In this document: positions 43,697 to 54,713 of the stretch, one piece after another
Numbering within the stretch: the stretch's first letter is position 1
Layout: every line of letters starts with the position of its first letter
Source of the DNA: Rhodothermia bacterium
Lineage (GTDB): Bacteria > Bacteroidota > Rhodothermia > Rhodothermales > UBA2364
DNA length: 64,000 nucleotides
Assembly: GCA_017303715.1 (NCBI GenBank)
Contig: JAFLBZ010000019.1
Location: 1 to 64,000, forward strand
Reading direction: 5' to 3'
Translations under genes and position numbers: made by a program
Notes under the pieces: model-generated
What the model saw: only the letters and a program-made list of their open reading frames with translations
Told to the model about the DNA's origin: nothing
Databases searched by the model: none

Positions 43697-44140
43697 TTAC
43701 AACGTGATTACTTCGGGTTGTTGCGCTTGATGTTCGTGCTCTGGGCCAACGACCACTTTGAGTTTGCCAAACATTTTGCGGCCCAAGCTATTTTTGGGCA
43801 ACATACCTTTTACGGCGTTTTCCAAAATTTGCTGGGGCTTCTTGGTACGCGCTTCAGCGGGTGTCCGATGGCGAAGGCCGCCCGGATAACCTGTATAGCG
43901 CAGGTATTGCTTTACGGTTTCTTTTTTTCCCGTAAAACGAACCTTATCTGCATTGATAACGATTACAAAATCGCCGGTATCAACGTGGGGCGTGTAGGAG
44001 GGCTTGTGCTTACCGCGCAGGATTGCAGCGATTTTAGAAGCAACGCGGCCCACAACCTGATTCTCGGCATCTACAACGTACCATTTGCGCTGTACATTTT
44101 CCGTTTTTTCCGAGAACGTCTTGAAGCTATTGGCGTCCAT
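43697..44140 (-). CDS. rplM: 50S ribosomal protein L13
   Basis: A 147-residue protein with [28 protein letters not shown] and [36 protein letters not shown] start at ATG 44140 (MDANSFKTF); another ATG at 44167 would add nine residues. First gene of the rplM-rpsI-rpsB-tsf-pyrH-frr series. Its promoter should lie in the 170 bases before it, after purL. Confidence 0.97.
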   Translation of the reverse strand: MDANSFKTFSEKTENVQRKWYVVDAENQVVGRVASKIAAILRGKHKPSYTPHVDTGDFVIVINADKVRFTGKKETVKQYLRYTGYPGGLRHRTPAEARTKKPQQILENAVKGMLPKNSLGRKMFGKLKVVVGPEHEHQAQQPEVITL

Positions 44141-44311
44141 GACTTTTAAAATAGTTGAGACGAGCATTGTACTCGTGCATTCTATAAAAACAGTATTATT
44201 ATTTCTTTAAATAGCTTCATAAGTTAAGGACTTAATATAAACAATCCCACAAGTCTTCGATTTCTTTACGCATTCTTTTATTTTATCGCCTGATGTACGG
44301 ACAAAACAAGC

Positions 44312-46570
44312 TTAGACGGCCTCTTTCATCAATGCAGGGAGGACGTTTTCATAGGATTCGCGTAATTCATGGGAAAAGAAGTCAAACAATTCTTCCCCAT
44401 TCAGCATTAGCCGGAAGGAGTTTCCGGTTACGGTTCCGAGGTGTGTGGCTTGTGCGCCGAAGAATTTTGCGGCTTTTTTCACCTCTTCTACCCTTGCCGC
44501 CGGCACCGCAATCACGACTCGGCTTTGCGCTTCCCCGAAGAGTAAGGCATCGTGCCGTATATATATATCGTCGAGGACAATATCCGCACCATGATGATCC
44601 GAGAAAATAACCATTTCGGCCAAGCAAACTGCCAAACCTCCGTCCGAGACATCGTGTGCGGACTGAACCACGCCCTTGCGAATCAGGTGTAGAACCGCGT
44701 TTTGAATGGCTTTTTCTTCGTTCAGTTCAAAATACGGGGCATCGCCCGTTGTTTTTTGATGCACCCAAGCAAGGTATTCCGATCCGTCTATGTTTTCTTG
44801 GTGTACCCAGCCTTCCGGCGAGATGAGCATCAAGACATCCCCTGCATTTTTGAGGACAGGAGATGTGGTTTGGGTATGTACATCCTCTATTAGCCCCAAC
44901 ATCCCAATGGTTGGTGTTGGGAAGACGGCGCTTTCTGGATTTTCATTATAAAACGAGACGTTTCCGCCTGTTACGGGAGTATCCAAGACACGACAGGCAT
45001 CCCCCATGCCGCCTACCGATTCTTTAAAGACCCAATACACTTCGGGTTTGTAGGGATTTCCATAATTGAGGCAATTTGTGATGGCAAGCGGTTTTCCACC
45101 GGCACAAACCACATTTCGGGCGGCTTCGGCGACGGCAATTTGCCCACCTTTTCGGGGATTTAGATAAACGTATCGGCCATTGCAATCGGTTTTTACGGCA
45201 AGAGCTTTATTCGTTCCTTTGATGCGCACAACGGCTGCATCACTGGGACCGGGGCCTGAGACGGTATTCGTGCGGACTTGGTGGTCGTATTGTTGCCACA
45301 CCCAACGTTTCGAAGCGATATTTGGCGCTGAAAGAAGTTTTAAGAGCATATCGCCAGCTTCTTCCGGCGCAAAATCCTCCACTTCTTGTATCTGAAAAGC
45401 AGACGTTTTGGCAAGATAAACTGGTTTTTGGGTTTCACGATCGTATTGTGGCGCACCGCCACCCAATGAGAGGTGGTTAGGCGGTACATCGGCCACCAAC
45501 TCACCGTGCCAATATATTTTTACACGTGGCTCATCGGTAACATGGCCAATATGCGCGACGTGTAAGTCCCACTTTTTAAAAATGGCCTCTACCTCGGCCT
45601 CGCGCCCTTTTTCAACCACCAACAACATCCGTTCTTGGCTTTCGGAAAGCATAATTTCGTAGGGCGTCATTCCGGCTTCACGCACCGGAACCCGTTCTAT
45701 GTGCAAGGTCATACCAGAGTTGCCCTTTGCACTCATTTCGCAGGTCGAGCAGGTAATTCCGGCAGCCCCCATGTCTTGGATACCCACCAAAGCACCACTT
45801 TTAATGGCCTCTAAGGTGGCCTCAAGCAAGAGTTTTTCGGTAAAAGGGTCGCCAACCTGCACACTTGGACGCTTGGATTCACTGGCCTCACTGATTTCCT
45901 CCGAGGCAAATGTTGCGCCATGAATACCATCACGTCCGGTTGATGCACCGACGATATATACGGGATTTCCTTCGCCCTTTGCAATCGCGGAGGCCGTTTG
46001 GCCTACCTTAACCAAGCCCACACTCATCGCATTTACCAATGGGTTCCCTTCGTATGCCGGATCAAAATAGACCTCACCCGCAACGGTTGGTACGCCAAAG
46101 GCGTTGCCGTAACCAGCAATACCCCGCACCACACCATCCAAGAGCCAACGGACTTTTGCCTTGCGCGGATCCCCGAAGCGCAATGAATTGAGCGATGCAA
46201 TAGGACGCGCACCCATTGTGAAAATGTCTCGCTGAATGCCACCTACGCCCGTTGCTGCACCTTGATATGGCTCTACGGCTGATGGGTGATTGTGGGATTC
46301 TATTTTGAACGCCACCGCCAACCCGTCCCCCACGTCCACCAAGCCTGCATTTTCTTCACCCGCACCAACCAAAAGGGCTTTGCCCTCACGCGGAAGTGTT
46401 TTCAGGACTTTGATCGAGTTTTTATAGGAACAATGTTCGCTCCACATCACGGAATAGATTCCAAGCTCCACGATCGTAGGCGTCCGTCCCAAGGTTTCGA
46501 GGATCCAGCCGTATTCGGCTTCGGTGAGGCCGTGTTGTAAGGCGGTTTGTAGGTTGACAACTGCTTGCAT
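44312..46570 (-). CDS. purL: Phosphoribosylformylglycinamidine synthase subunit PurL
   Basis: A 752-residue ATP-dependent enzyme of purine synthesis converting FGAR to FGAM, using ammonia from a PurQ glutaminase with PurS. The length is the short bacterial type, so PurQ and PurS must be separate and are not here. Motifs are [54 protein letters not shown] and [17 protein letters not shown] 46570 ([12 protein letters not shown]) is chosen; the frame is open a further 18 codons into the zapA terminator. Confidence 0.97.
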   Translation of the reverse strand: MQAVVNLQTALQHGLTEAEYGWILETLGRTPTIVELGIYSVMWSEHCSYKNSIKVLKTLPREGKALLVGAGEENAGLVDVGDGLAVAFKIESHNHPSAVEPYQGAATGVGGIQRDIFTMGARPIASLNSLRFGDPRKAKVRWLLDGVVRGIAGYGNAFGVPTVAGEVYFDPAYEGNPLVNAMSVGLVKVGQTASAIAKGEGNPVYIVGASTGRDGIHGATFASEEISEASESKRPSVQVGDPFTEKLLLEATLEAIKSGALVGIQDMGAAGITCSTCEMSAKGNSGMTLHIERVPVREAGMTPYEIMLSESQERMLLVVEKGREAEVEAIFKKWDLHVAHIGHVTDEPRVKIYWHGELVADVPPNHLSLGGGAPQYDRETQKPVYLAKTSAFQIQEVEDFAPEEAGDMLLKLLSAPNIASKRWVWQQYDHQVRTNTVSGPGPSDAAVVRIKGTNKALAVKTDCNGRYVYLNPRKGGQIAVAEAARNVVCAGGKPLAITNCLNYGNPYKPEVYWVFKESVGGMGDACRVLDTPVTGGNVSFYNENPESAVFPTPTIGMLGLIEDVHTQTTSPVLKNAGDVLMLISPEGWVHQENIDGSEYLAWVHQKTTGDAPYFELNEEKAIQNAVLHLIRKGVVQSAHDVSDGGLAVCLAEMVIFSDHHGADIVLDDIYIRHDALLFGEAQSRVVIAVPAARVEEVKKAAKFFGAQATHLGTVTGNSFRLMLNGEELFDFFSHELRESYENVLPALMKEAV

Positions 46571-46583
46571 CTTGCTCCTAAAA

Positions 46584-46614
46584 AATAAAAACCGTGCCCA
46601 AAATAAGGCGCGGT
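46584..46614 (-). terminator. Terminator after zapA
   Basis: On the minus strand AAACCGCGCC pairs with GGGCACGGTTT across a short TTATTTT loop and is followed by a T-run. It lies about 60 bases after the zapA stop and directly upstream of purL. Confidence 0.85.
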
Positions 46615-46671
46615 TTATTGACATCTTGCGAAGTGTGCTTGGATTTTTATGCTTTAATAAACTGTTTTCCT

Positions 46672-46995
46672 TTATACTTGCGTTCGCCGCTTGGTTCGGC
46701 GTGTCGTAGCGGGTATAGAGGAATCTGTTGTAGGCGTAGCTGGATCTGAAACAATTTTCACTTGGGCAGAAGCAAGTTGTTCCTTCGTGTAGTGCAACTC
46801 CTCGGCGAGGGCGATACAGGCCAACGTCATCGTGGTAAGGTCTGTTTCGGTTGGCAAGTTTTCTCGGATCGTGGCCAATCGTTCATTCACAATGCCAATA
46901 ATTTCGTGCATAACTGGCTCTAGGTCGTGCTGAACCCGAAGCGCAATATCGCGCCCCAGAACATTAAAAACGACCTTCCGCTCGCGGTGGTTCAT
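46672..46995 (-). CDS. zapA: Cell division protein ZapA
   Basis: A 107-residue FtsZ-associated protein. The N-terminal [35 protein letters not shown] is the ZapA dimer domain, and the [22 protein letters not shown] helix forms the coiled coil that crosslinks FtsZ filaments. The C-terminus is Thr/Arg-rich. It overlaps the upstream coiled-coil gene by four bases (ATGA). Confidence 0.88.
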   Translation of the reverse strand: MNHRERKVVFNVLGRDIALRVQHDLEPVMHEIIGIVNERLATIRENLPTETDLTTMTLACIALAEELHYTKEQLASAQVKIVSDPATPTTDSSIPATTRRTKRRTQV

Positions 46996-47420
46996 GTTCC
47001 ATTCACATCAGTAGATGGTGAGATTTCGGACTCGGAAGCCACATATGCATCCAAAGCCCCCATAAATACCATGATTTTGTCTTTTACCAATATTGCCCCT
47101 TCTTCATTAAAAGTGGGCAAGGAGATACGGCTATTTGGCACTTCGTTGCCCAATGTGCGAATCCGTTCGGAAAGGGTGATGTGTTCTGCACGCAGTTTCT
47201 CCATCTCCAGCACGGCCAACTGCATATTTACCCGTAATTGTTCGAGGTTATCCGTGTTTTGCATAACTGGCGCAGACGTGGAAACAGGCGTTCGGGGCTG
47301 AACAGCAGCGGTTTCTGCACTTTCGGGAGTAACCGAAGGACGTTCTTTTTCTCGATCACGATCCCTGTTTCGGTTGCGATCGTTGTGGCGATGGCGGTGA
47401 TGTGGACGATTTTGGGCCAT
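46992..47420 (-). CDS. Coiled-coil protein coupled to zapA
   Basis: A 142-residue protein of unknown family. The first 28 residues are a low-complexity His/Arg/Asp stretch (HHRHRHNDRNRNRDRDREKE). A Pro/Thr/Ser-rich linker follows, then a clear coiled coil (about 58-92, NLEQLRVNMQLAVLEMEKLRAEHITLSERIRTLG). The overlap with zapA (ATGA) and its place between pheT and zapA suggest a ZapB-like or DivIVA-like division partner; this is inference. The charged N-terminus may bind nucleic acid or polyanion. Confidence 0.6.
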   Translation of the reverse strand: MAQNRPHHRHRHNDRNRNRDRDREKERPSVTPESAETAAVQPRTPVSTSAPVMQNTDNLEQLRVNMQLAVLEMEKLRAEHITLSERIRTLGNEVPNSRISLPTFNEEGAILVKDKIMVFMGALDAYVASESEISPSTDVNGT

Positions 47421-47505
47421 TCTAAAACACTATTTATTTAAAGTTCCTGCTCAATATAAAGCCTTTTTGAAAACATTTACCTATGTCATCTTACCAAAAA
47501 ATGGC

Positions 47506-49998
47506 TCATGACCGCAAAACGGCTTGGTGATTTGCGGCCAATTGCTTCACGACACGGGTTATCAAAACATCCACCTCTTTATCCACCAAGGTACGGTCTG
47601 GTGCGCCAAGGCGGAGCGAAAATGCGACACTCTTTGTATCTGGGGCTATTTTATCCCCTTCATAGAGGTCAAAAACACGGACTTCCTGCAACAATTTCCC
47701 ACCAGTTTTCCGGATGGTCTCTATTAAAGCGCCCGCTGACTCCTTCTTAGAGACCATAACCGCCAAATCCCGTTCCACAACGGGAAAACGGCTGATGTCT
47801 TGATAGGCTTTGAGCGTCTTCCGACCTACTAATTTTGTGATCCCTGTCCAATTGAACGAGGCAAAAAACAACTCTTGTTTGATGTCGAAACGCTTCGCTA
47901 CCTCATCTGCCAGACGCGCCACCGTACCCAGAACTTTATTACCGGATAAAACCTTGAGTTGGTACGCTGTTAGAGCAGTTGCCTCGTTTTCAGGAACAAA
48001 ACAGACCTGCTGAACAAGTCCAAAACGACGGATGAGCGACTCCGCCACGCCTTTCGCATCAAAGATATTCACCTTTTCCTCACGTACATTCCAACTGGCT
48101 TGGTTCAGCGCACCCGTCATAACAAATAAAACTTCTTCATGTTCATCATAGCCTTTTACGGGAACACGAGGACTATCCGAACGACGGTAAACCGTGCTGA
48201 CCTCCATCAGACGTAGGTTTTTCCGTCCATGATTTAGGTTATGGGCTACTACGGGCAATGCAGAAAGGAGCAAGTCTGGGCGCAACGCCCCCATCTCGCT
48301 CGAAATGGGGTTTAAGGTTTCCACAATACCCACATTATTGGCAAAAACACGCGCCAATTCGGACTTTACCATACTGTTCGTATAGATTTCACGAAAGCCC
48401 ATCCCAGTCCCGAATTGAAGTAACGAGCGGCGGAGGTCGTCTTCTGGATTCGATGCTGGTGGCTGATTGGGTGTTGCCGAGTGTGTAGGCAAGGAGATAT
48501 TGTCGTACCCATAGAGCCGTGCAATTTCCTCGATCACATCAATTTCCCGCTCCACATCCGGACGATACGTCGGCACGGTACAGACCAAATTACCATCGCT
48601 CATCGCAACCTCAAATCCGATGGCTGTGAGCAAACGCTGCATCTCGGCGTCGGGGATATCTTCGCCAATGATGGCCCGTGCCCGTGTTGGCCGAACGGTT
48701 AAAACGATCGGATGGTCTTGAATGGGGTTGGCATCCACCATACCCGGAACGATGCGCCCGCCAGCAATTTCAGCGATGAGTGAAGCCGCACGCGCTGCTG
48801 CCCAAACTTGCCCATTCGGATCTACACCTCGTTCAAAACGATAAGAGGCGTCTGTGGAAAGACGACCATCATCTTTTCCGACTTCGCGAATGTTTTTGGC
48901 CGCTCTACGAACCGCTTTTGGATCGAACCAAGCAGATTCCAGCAAGACATTCACCGTTTTATCGGTCACTTCAGAATTTTCACCACCCATTATGCCGCCA
49001 ATCGCCACCTCGCGCTCCCCGTCACAAATCATGATGGTTCCTTTTGGCAAGATGCGCGGCTTACTGTCTAAGGTCGTAAACGGCAATTCTCCTTCGGTTT
49101 GGCGAACAATAATTTTATGGCCCGCAAGTTGATCAAAATCAAACGCATGGAGTGGTTGCCCACATTCGTACATCACATAATTGGTCACATCCACCACATT
49201 GTTTCGGGGGCGCAAGCCAATCGCCTCAAGGCGTTTTTGCATCCATTTGGGCGAGGGGCCAATCTTTACCCCTTCTATCAACCTACCCACATAGCGATGG
49301 CACACCTCCGGGCAGGTAATCTCTACCGAAAATTTATCGGCAGTTTCGCCGCCATGCTCCGGCAAGTCCACAGCGGGGCGTTGAACAGGAATACCTGTTG
49401 CCGCGCTCAGGTCTCGCGCTATGCCCAAATGACTAATGGCATCCGGACGATTGGGCGTGATGTTTACATCGGTCACAACATCGCTTTCGGATTGTCCCGT
49501 AGCCGCTAAATAGGCAGAAAAGGACTGCCCCGTCACCGCCACTTCGTCGAGTACCATAATACCACTATGGTCATCAGAAAGCCCCAACTCCATAGCAGAG
49601 CAAATCATGCCATTGGACTCTTCGCCTCGGATTTTCCCTTTTTTGATGGTAAGTTCTGTTTTGGGCGCCTCTGGATTATGTTTTTCCGTAGGCAACATCA
49701 GTTTGGCTCCGACGGTTGCCACCACCACTTTTTGGCCGGCAGCCACATTAGGCGCACCGCATACAATCTTCACCCCCTGCCCACTTCCATCCACATCCAC
49801 CTGACAAACCGAAAGTTTATCGGCATTGGGGTGTTGATCACGGCTCAGTACGTACCCCACCACCAATCCGGAAAACGTATTACCCACCGACCACGATTCT
49901 TCTTCCTCCAAACCCAGCATGGTAAGGGTATCTGCCACTTCTTGCGGCGAAAGACCATGTTGAATGTAGTCTTTAAGCCAATTATGTGAGATATTCAT
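47506..49998 (-). CDS. pheT: Phenylalanyl-tRNA synthetase beta chain
   Basis: An 830-residue subunit. The N-terminal EMAP/OB tRNA-binding domain (residues 40-150, with [26 protein letters not shown]-like sequence), B3/B4 editing domain, B5 domain ([23 protein letters not shown]) and C-terminal FDX-ACB anticodon domain ([15 protein letters not shown]) are all present. Full length, slightly longer than usual. It follows pheS by 60 bases. Confidence 0.97.
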   Translation of the reverse strand: [830 protein letters not shown]

Positions 49999-50058
49999 AC
50001 GCGAATGTATCTTCTTGTTTTTATTAACCTTTTGAACGATTGTCGTAAGACAGGGATT

Positions 50059-51066
50059 TTAGAATTGTTCCAAGAACCGTAAGTCATTTTCATACAGTAC
50101 GCGGATGTCGGTAATCCCATGACGAAGCATCGCAATCCGTTCCACACCCATCCCAAAGGCATAACCCTTGTATTTTTCGGCGTCTATACCACAGTTTTCG
50201 AGGACATTAGGGTCCACCATACCGCAGCCCAAGATTTCCAACCAACGTCCAGAACCGTCCTCATTTTGCCACCAAATGTCCACTTCGGCACTTGGTTCGG
50301 TAAATGGAAAGAAACTGGGTCGGAACCGCATCTTAACTCCTTCACCAAAAGCGGCTTGGGCAAACATACGCAAGACTTGTTTCAGGTCTGCAAACGTAAC
50401 ATGTTCATCTATATACAGCCCTTCCACCTGATGAAAGAGGCAGTATGACTTATAGGTAATGGTCTCGTTCCGATACACGCGCCCGGGCGCAATGATACGG
50501 ATGGGTGGTTTGGTATTTTGCATCACACGCACTTGTACGGGCGAGGTATGGGTACGCAAGACCACGCCGCCATTTTCGTCGTTGGGCGCTTCTACAAAGA
50601 AGGTATCCTGCATATCCCGTGCGGGGTGATCCGGCGGGAAATTGAGTGCCGAGAAGTTATACCAATCCTCCTCGATCTCCGGCCCCTCGGCCACACCAAA
50701 CCCAAAACTCAGAAAAATCCGCTTTATTTCCTCCATCGTCTGCCGGATCGGGTGTAGTCCGCCAACGGGTTGCATCCGTCCCGGCAAGGAAAGGTCTATG
50801 GCTTGGGCAGTGGCCTGTTTTTGGGCCGTCTCCACCAATGCTTGTGCGGTGGCTAATCGTGCCTCCACCTGCTGTTTTAAGGCATTAATGTTCGCGCCAT
50901 AGGCTTTACGCTCTTGAGGGTCAATTTTTCCAATCTGGGCAAACAGGTCGGTAATAAGACCATTTTTGCGGCCCAAGTATTTAATACGAAAGGCTTCTAC
51001 CGAGGCAGCGTCATGCAGGTCTTCGGCTGCTATTTGTGCCTCCAATGCGGCTAAGGAAGGATTCAT
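50059..51066 (-). CDS. pheS: Phenylalanyl-tRNA synthetase alpha chain
   Basis: A 335-residue catalytic subunit of the alpha2-beta2 synthetase. Class II motifs are visible: [37 protein letters not shown], then [21 protein letters not shown] and the C-terminal [19 protein letters not shown]. The N-terminal coiled coil binds tRNA. Complete. Confidence 0.98.
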   Translation of the reverse strand: MNPSLAALEAQIAAEDLHDAASVEAFRIKYLGRKNGLITDLFAQIGKIDPQERKAYGANINALKQQVEARLATAQALVETAQKQATAQAIDLSLPGRMQPVGGLHPIRQTMEEIKRIFLSFGFGVAEGPEIEEDWYNFSALNFPPDHPARDMQDTFFVEAPNDENGGVVLRTHTSPVQVRVMQNTKPPIRIIAPGRVYRNETITYKSYCLFHQVEGLYIDEHVTFADLKQVLRMFAQAAFGEGVKMRFRPSFFPFTEPSAEVDIWWQNEDGSGRWLEILGCGMVDPNVLENCGIDAEKYKGYAFGMGVERIAMLRHGITDIRVLYENDLRFLEQF

Positions 51067-51228
51067 ACAACGTATTGATGACTAATTTTGCAATCTATTA
51101 AGTTATATCACCACCACCCAACAGCACAAAGGATTCTTGGCGAAAGCGGTTAGAAAATGGTGTTTATTCGAGAATAAGAAACGCTTTCATCCAATTTGTT
51201 GTAAAAAAGGAGCTAAACAGGGGTTGGA

Positions 51229-52632
51229 TCAATACGCATTTTCATCCTGAAACACCTTCCACACAGTCATGAACATGATCTTAAAATCTAACTTGAGAGA
51301 CCAGTTTTGGATGTAGTACAAATCTGCCTCGATGCGTTTTTCGATCGAGGTATTACCGCGCCAGCCATTGACCTGCGCCCAACCCGTAATCCCAGCCTTC
51401 ATTTTATGGCGGAGCATGTATCCGGGCACATATTGCTTAAATTGGTCAATAAAAAAGGGGCGCTCCGGACGTGGCCCGACCAAGCTCATCTCGCCAATCA
51501 GCACATTCCAGAACTGCGGCAATTCGTCTAAGGACGTTTTGCGGATAAAAGATCCAAATGTAGTAGCACGACTTTCGCCGGATTTTGCCCAGACCGGACC
51601 GCTTTTTTGCTCGGCATCTACGGGCATGGAGCGAAATTTGATCATATTGAAGTGCTCGCCATTCATCCCCATCCGTTCTTGATGATAAAATACAGGCCCT
51701 TTAGACGAAAGTTTTACACCTATGGCCAAAACCGCCAAGATGGGAGACAAGAGGAGAAGGGTGATGAATGCCCCTAAGATGTCCACCAAGCGCTTAATAA
51801 ACCGGCGAATATCCAACGGGGACTCGTCTATCAAGTGGATAAGTGGCAAACCATTCATGTCCGAAATACGGTGATTGAGCAGGTTAAACCGGAAGATATC
51901 TGGAACCAAATACACATGTGCGAGCCGGAGCGATAAATCGGAAAGGAGCGTTTCGATTCGATCTGCAGCACGGAGCGGCAACGTTATATATACCTGATGA
52001 ATTGGCTCGCCTCGTTTTTCTGCTTCATCCAAAACCTGTCCCACCTTTTCTACGGTGTCTATGATGTGATCGCCTTGGACTTCGTCATCCAGATATCCCA
52101 CCAACCGGAAGCCCATCCAAGGGTATTGTTTCAGGGCAGCGGCCACCTCATGTCCTACCTTACCTGCTCCCACAATCAATACCCGACGTATATTTTTTGC
52201 ATTTTTCCGGCTACCCCGCGCCACTCGATAGATCATCACCCGTGCAATCACCATTAAAACGGATGTACAAACCCCGAACAGCACCATATGCACGCGGGAA
52301 AACGCAAATTGACGATAGAGGAACATGGCCATAAAAGCAACCGCCATTCCCCAGAGTACAGCACGACCTACGCTATAGACCATGCTGTAAAAACGCTCTA
52401 CCTCGCGTGGACGGTACAGACCGGAAGCCATAAAAATAAGCCCCCAGACCGTAACCAATGCGGGCAGATAGTCCACGTATCGTGCTAAAGGTCGCCAGAG
52501 TGGAGGAGCCAAACTGCCCCAAGTAAGCACCTCGAATCGTAGGTAATAACCCAGAACCCATCCTGCGGCAATGAGAAAAAGGTCTAAGACAAACAACCCT
52601 TGTTGTAAAAGTTTACTTTGTTCTCTCAGCAC
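51229..52632 (-). CDS. Undecaprenyl-phosphate sugar phosphotransferase (WcaJ-type)
   Basis: A 467-residue membrane enzyme that starts exopolysaccharide repeat-unit assembly by transferring a sugar-1-phosphate to undecaprenyl phosphate. The N-terminal part has four to five membrane segments, then a nucleotide-binding-like domain (RRVLIVGAGKVGHEVAAAL). A further membrane segment precedes the catalytic bacterial sugar transferase domain with GPVFYHQERMGMNGEHFNMIKFRSM, RKTSLDELPQFWNVL and MSLVGPRPERP. Glucose is the commonest substrate in this family, but the specificity here is unknown. No other polysaccharide genes are nearby. Confidence 0.92.
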   Translation of the reverse strand: MLREQSKLLQQGLFVLDLFLIAAGWVLGYYLRFEVLTWGSLAPPLWRPLARYVDYLPALVTVWGLIFMASGLYRPREVERFYSMVYSVGRAVLWGMAVAFMAMFLYRQFAFSRVHMVLFGVCTSVLMVIARVMIYRVARGSRKNAKNIRRVLIVGAGKVGHEVAAALKQYPWMGFRLVGYLDDEVQGDHIIDTVEKVGQVLDEAEKRGEPIHQVYITLPLRAADRIETLLSDLSLRLAHVYLVPDIFRFNLLNHRISDMNGLPLIHLIDESPLDIRRFIKRLVDILGAFITLLLLSPILAVLAIGVKLSSKGPVFYHQERMGMNGEHFNMIKFRSMPVDAEQKSGPVWAKSGESRATTFGSFIRKTSLDELPQFWNVLIGEMSLVGPRPERPFFIDQFKQYVPGYMLRHKMKAGITGWAQVNGWRGNTSIEKRIEADLYYIQNWSLKLDFKIMFMTVWKVFQDENAY

Positions 52633-52656
52633 CGACGTATGTGTTTTGATGATGCA

Positions 52657-54687
52657 TTAGTTTTCTATTTTCTCGCTCGCTTTTTCCCACCAGCCATAAA
52701 GCTCCGTAACCCGACGTTTTGCCGCTTGGTGCGCTTGATTGATCAACGAGAATTGCGCAAGATCGTTGTAGAGTTCGGGGTTTGCTAATGCTTGTTCTAA
52801 CCGCTGCTCCTCGATTTCGGCCTCGGCGATATCCGCCTCCAACCTTTCCAATAATTTCGGCATAAAAACAGGGTCTATCCCTTCCCAGTCTATGCGCGAG
52901 TAATCACCTTGTACGTCACGCATCATCTTAGAAAACGCATTTCTGGCCTCGGCCTCCGCACGTTTTTGGTCTTTACGATTCGATGCCGCTTTTGCTGTTG
53001 GTTCTTGATCGGTTATTTTGTCCGTTTTGGCGGTTGGTATTGTAGCAGCCTCCACCTTTTCGGATTGAATTTTCCAGAGGTAATCCGCATAAGTTCCAAT
53101 GAAGGTGCGCACCTTGCCATCGGCCACATACCAAACATGGTTCACCAATTGGTCTAAGAAGTGGCGGTCGTGCGAGACCACAATAAAGGTTCCTTTATAT
53201 TGGCGCAACGCTTCGATGAGGACGGCAATAGACTGGATGTCTAAGTGGTTGGTTGGTTCATCTAAGATCAGGAAGTTCGCAGGTTTCAGCAAGGTACGCG
53301 CCAAGGCCACACGGCTCCGCTCGCCACCGGAAAGTACCGAGATTGGTTTATAAACATCGTCGCCGGTAAAGAGAAAAGCCCCAAGGAGCGACCGTAGTTC
53401 GGTTTCGGATTGGCCATTCGCCATTTCGTGCAACGATTCCAAGATAGTGCGTTTGGGGTTTAGGCTTTCGGCCTGATGTTGGGCAAAATAGGTAAGTTCT
53501 ACTTTATATCCCAACTCGCGCTGCCCCTTAAAGCCCTCACTGCCGAGCAAGATGCGGGCCAATGTACTTTTCCCTGCACCGTTTTTACCAATGAGTGCTA
53601 TTTTTTGTCCACGCTCGATGGTGAGTTCCGGTACATCCCGAAAGACCGAGACCTCGCCACCTTCTGGATTTGGGTAGGACTTGGAAAATGCCGAGAGTTT
53701 AAGCACCATTCGTCCGGAGGCTTCAGGAACCGGAAATCGAAAAGAAACGGTTGACAGTTCTTGCTCTGGAGCTTCTACCAAGTCTAATTTTTCCAATGCT
53801 TTAACACGACTTTGAACCTGACGTGCTTTGGTGGCCTTATACCGAAAACGCTCTATAAAACGCTCGGTTTCACGGATTTCTTTTTGCTGATTTTCGTAAG
53901 CGGCTTGTTGTAATTCGCGCCGTGCCACCCGCTCTTCCAAATAAAAAGAATAATTTCCGGCATATTCTGTAATGCGGCTATAGGCCAGCTCGGCGATGGT
54001 ATCGGTCATCCGATCTAAAAAATAGCGATCGTGCGAAACCAAAATCACTGTTCCCTTATATGCCTTCAGATAGCCTTCTAACCACGCAATAGATTCTATG
54101 TCCAAGTGGTTCGTCGGTTCATCCAGAAGCAACACATCGGGATTCCGTAAAAGCATTTTAGCCAACGCTACCCGCATCCGCCAACCGCCTGAAAACGTGG
54201 CCAACGGACGGTGCATCTCTGGCTCCGAAAACCCCAACCCACTCAAGACCTGCGCACACCGAACGGGCAAATTGTGAGCCTCGGCTGCGTCCAACTCCAT
54301 CTGTAAACGCTCCAAACGCTCCAACTTTTTGAAATACGTCGGATCGTTGTGGTCGGTTGTGTTCACCAATTCCAAATTCAACGCTTCAATTTGTCGTTCG
54401 CGCTCAAAGACATCAGCAAATGCCTCCAATGCCTCGCCGAGTACGGTTCGGTTGCCCTCTGCCTCCTGAACTTCTTGCTCTAAATAGCCCAAAGTGAGCT
54501 GCCCCGACATCGCGATCTCCCCCTCATCTGGGCGATACTCACCCGTAATAACCCGTAGCAAGGTACTTTTTCCTGCACCATTTGGCCCAATTAACCCAAT
54601 TCGCTTATTTGCCTTAATAAACCAGTTCAGGTCTTTAAACAGGGTTTGTCCGCCAAAAGAAAGATGTATATGTTGAAGATGAATCAT
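52657..54687 (-). CDS. ABC-F family ATPase
   Basis: A 676-residue soluble protein with two ABC domains. Walker A motifs are GPNGAGKSTLL (near residue 35) and GKNGAGKSTLA. Signature motifs are TFSGGWRMRVALA and LSGGERSRVALA, each followed by a Walker B LLLDEPTNHLDIES or LILDEPTNHLDIQS. The inter-domain linker is charged, and a C-terminal coiled coil (about 610-670) resembles Uup. ABC-F proteins act on the ribosome rather than in transport. Encoded 24 bases before the sugar transferase gene on the same strand. Confidence 0.95.
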   Translation of the reverse strand: MIHLQHIHLSFGGQTLFKDLNWFIKANKRIGLIGPNGAGKSTLLRVITGEYRPDEGEIAMSGQLTLGYLEQEVQEAEGNRTVLGEALEAFADVFERERQIEALNLELVNTTDHNDPTYFKKLERLERLQMELDAAEAHNLPVRCAQVLSGLGFSEPEMHRPLATFSGGWRMRVALAKMLLRNPDVLLLDEPTNHLDIESIAWLEGYLKAYKGTVILVSHDRYFLDRMTDTIAELAYSRITEYAGNYSFYLEERVARRELQQAAYENQQKEIRETERFIERFRYKATKARQVQSRVKALEKLDLVEAPEQELSTVSFRFPVPEASGRMVLKLSAFSKSYPNPEGGEVSVFRDVPELTIERGQKIALIGKNGAGKSTLARILLGSEGFKGQRELGYKVELTYFAQHQAESLNPKRTILESLHEMANGQSETELRSLLGAFLFTGDDVYKPISVLSGGERSRVALARTLLKPANFLILDEPTNHLDIQSIAVLIEALRQYKGTFIVVSHDRHFLDQLVNHVWYVADGKVRTFIGTYADYLWKIQSEKVEAATIPTAKTDKITDQEPTAKAASNRKDQKRAEAEARNAFSKMMRDVQGDYSRIDWEGIDPVFMPKLLERLEADIAEAEIEEQRLEQALANPELYNDLAQFSLINQAHQAAKRRVTELYGWWEKASEKIEN

Positions 54688-54713
54688 ACAAAATAATAAT
54701 TGGAAGTACCGCG

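Noticed and set aside
46571..46671. 6S RNA or other small RNA between zapA and purL
   Set aside because: Only a terminator hairpin is visible; no extended rod-like pairing.
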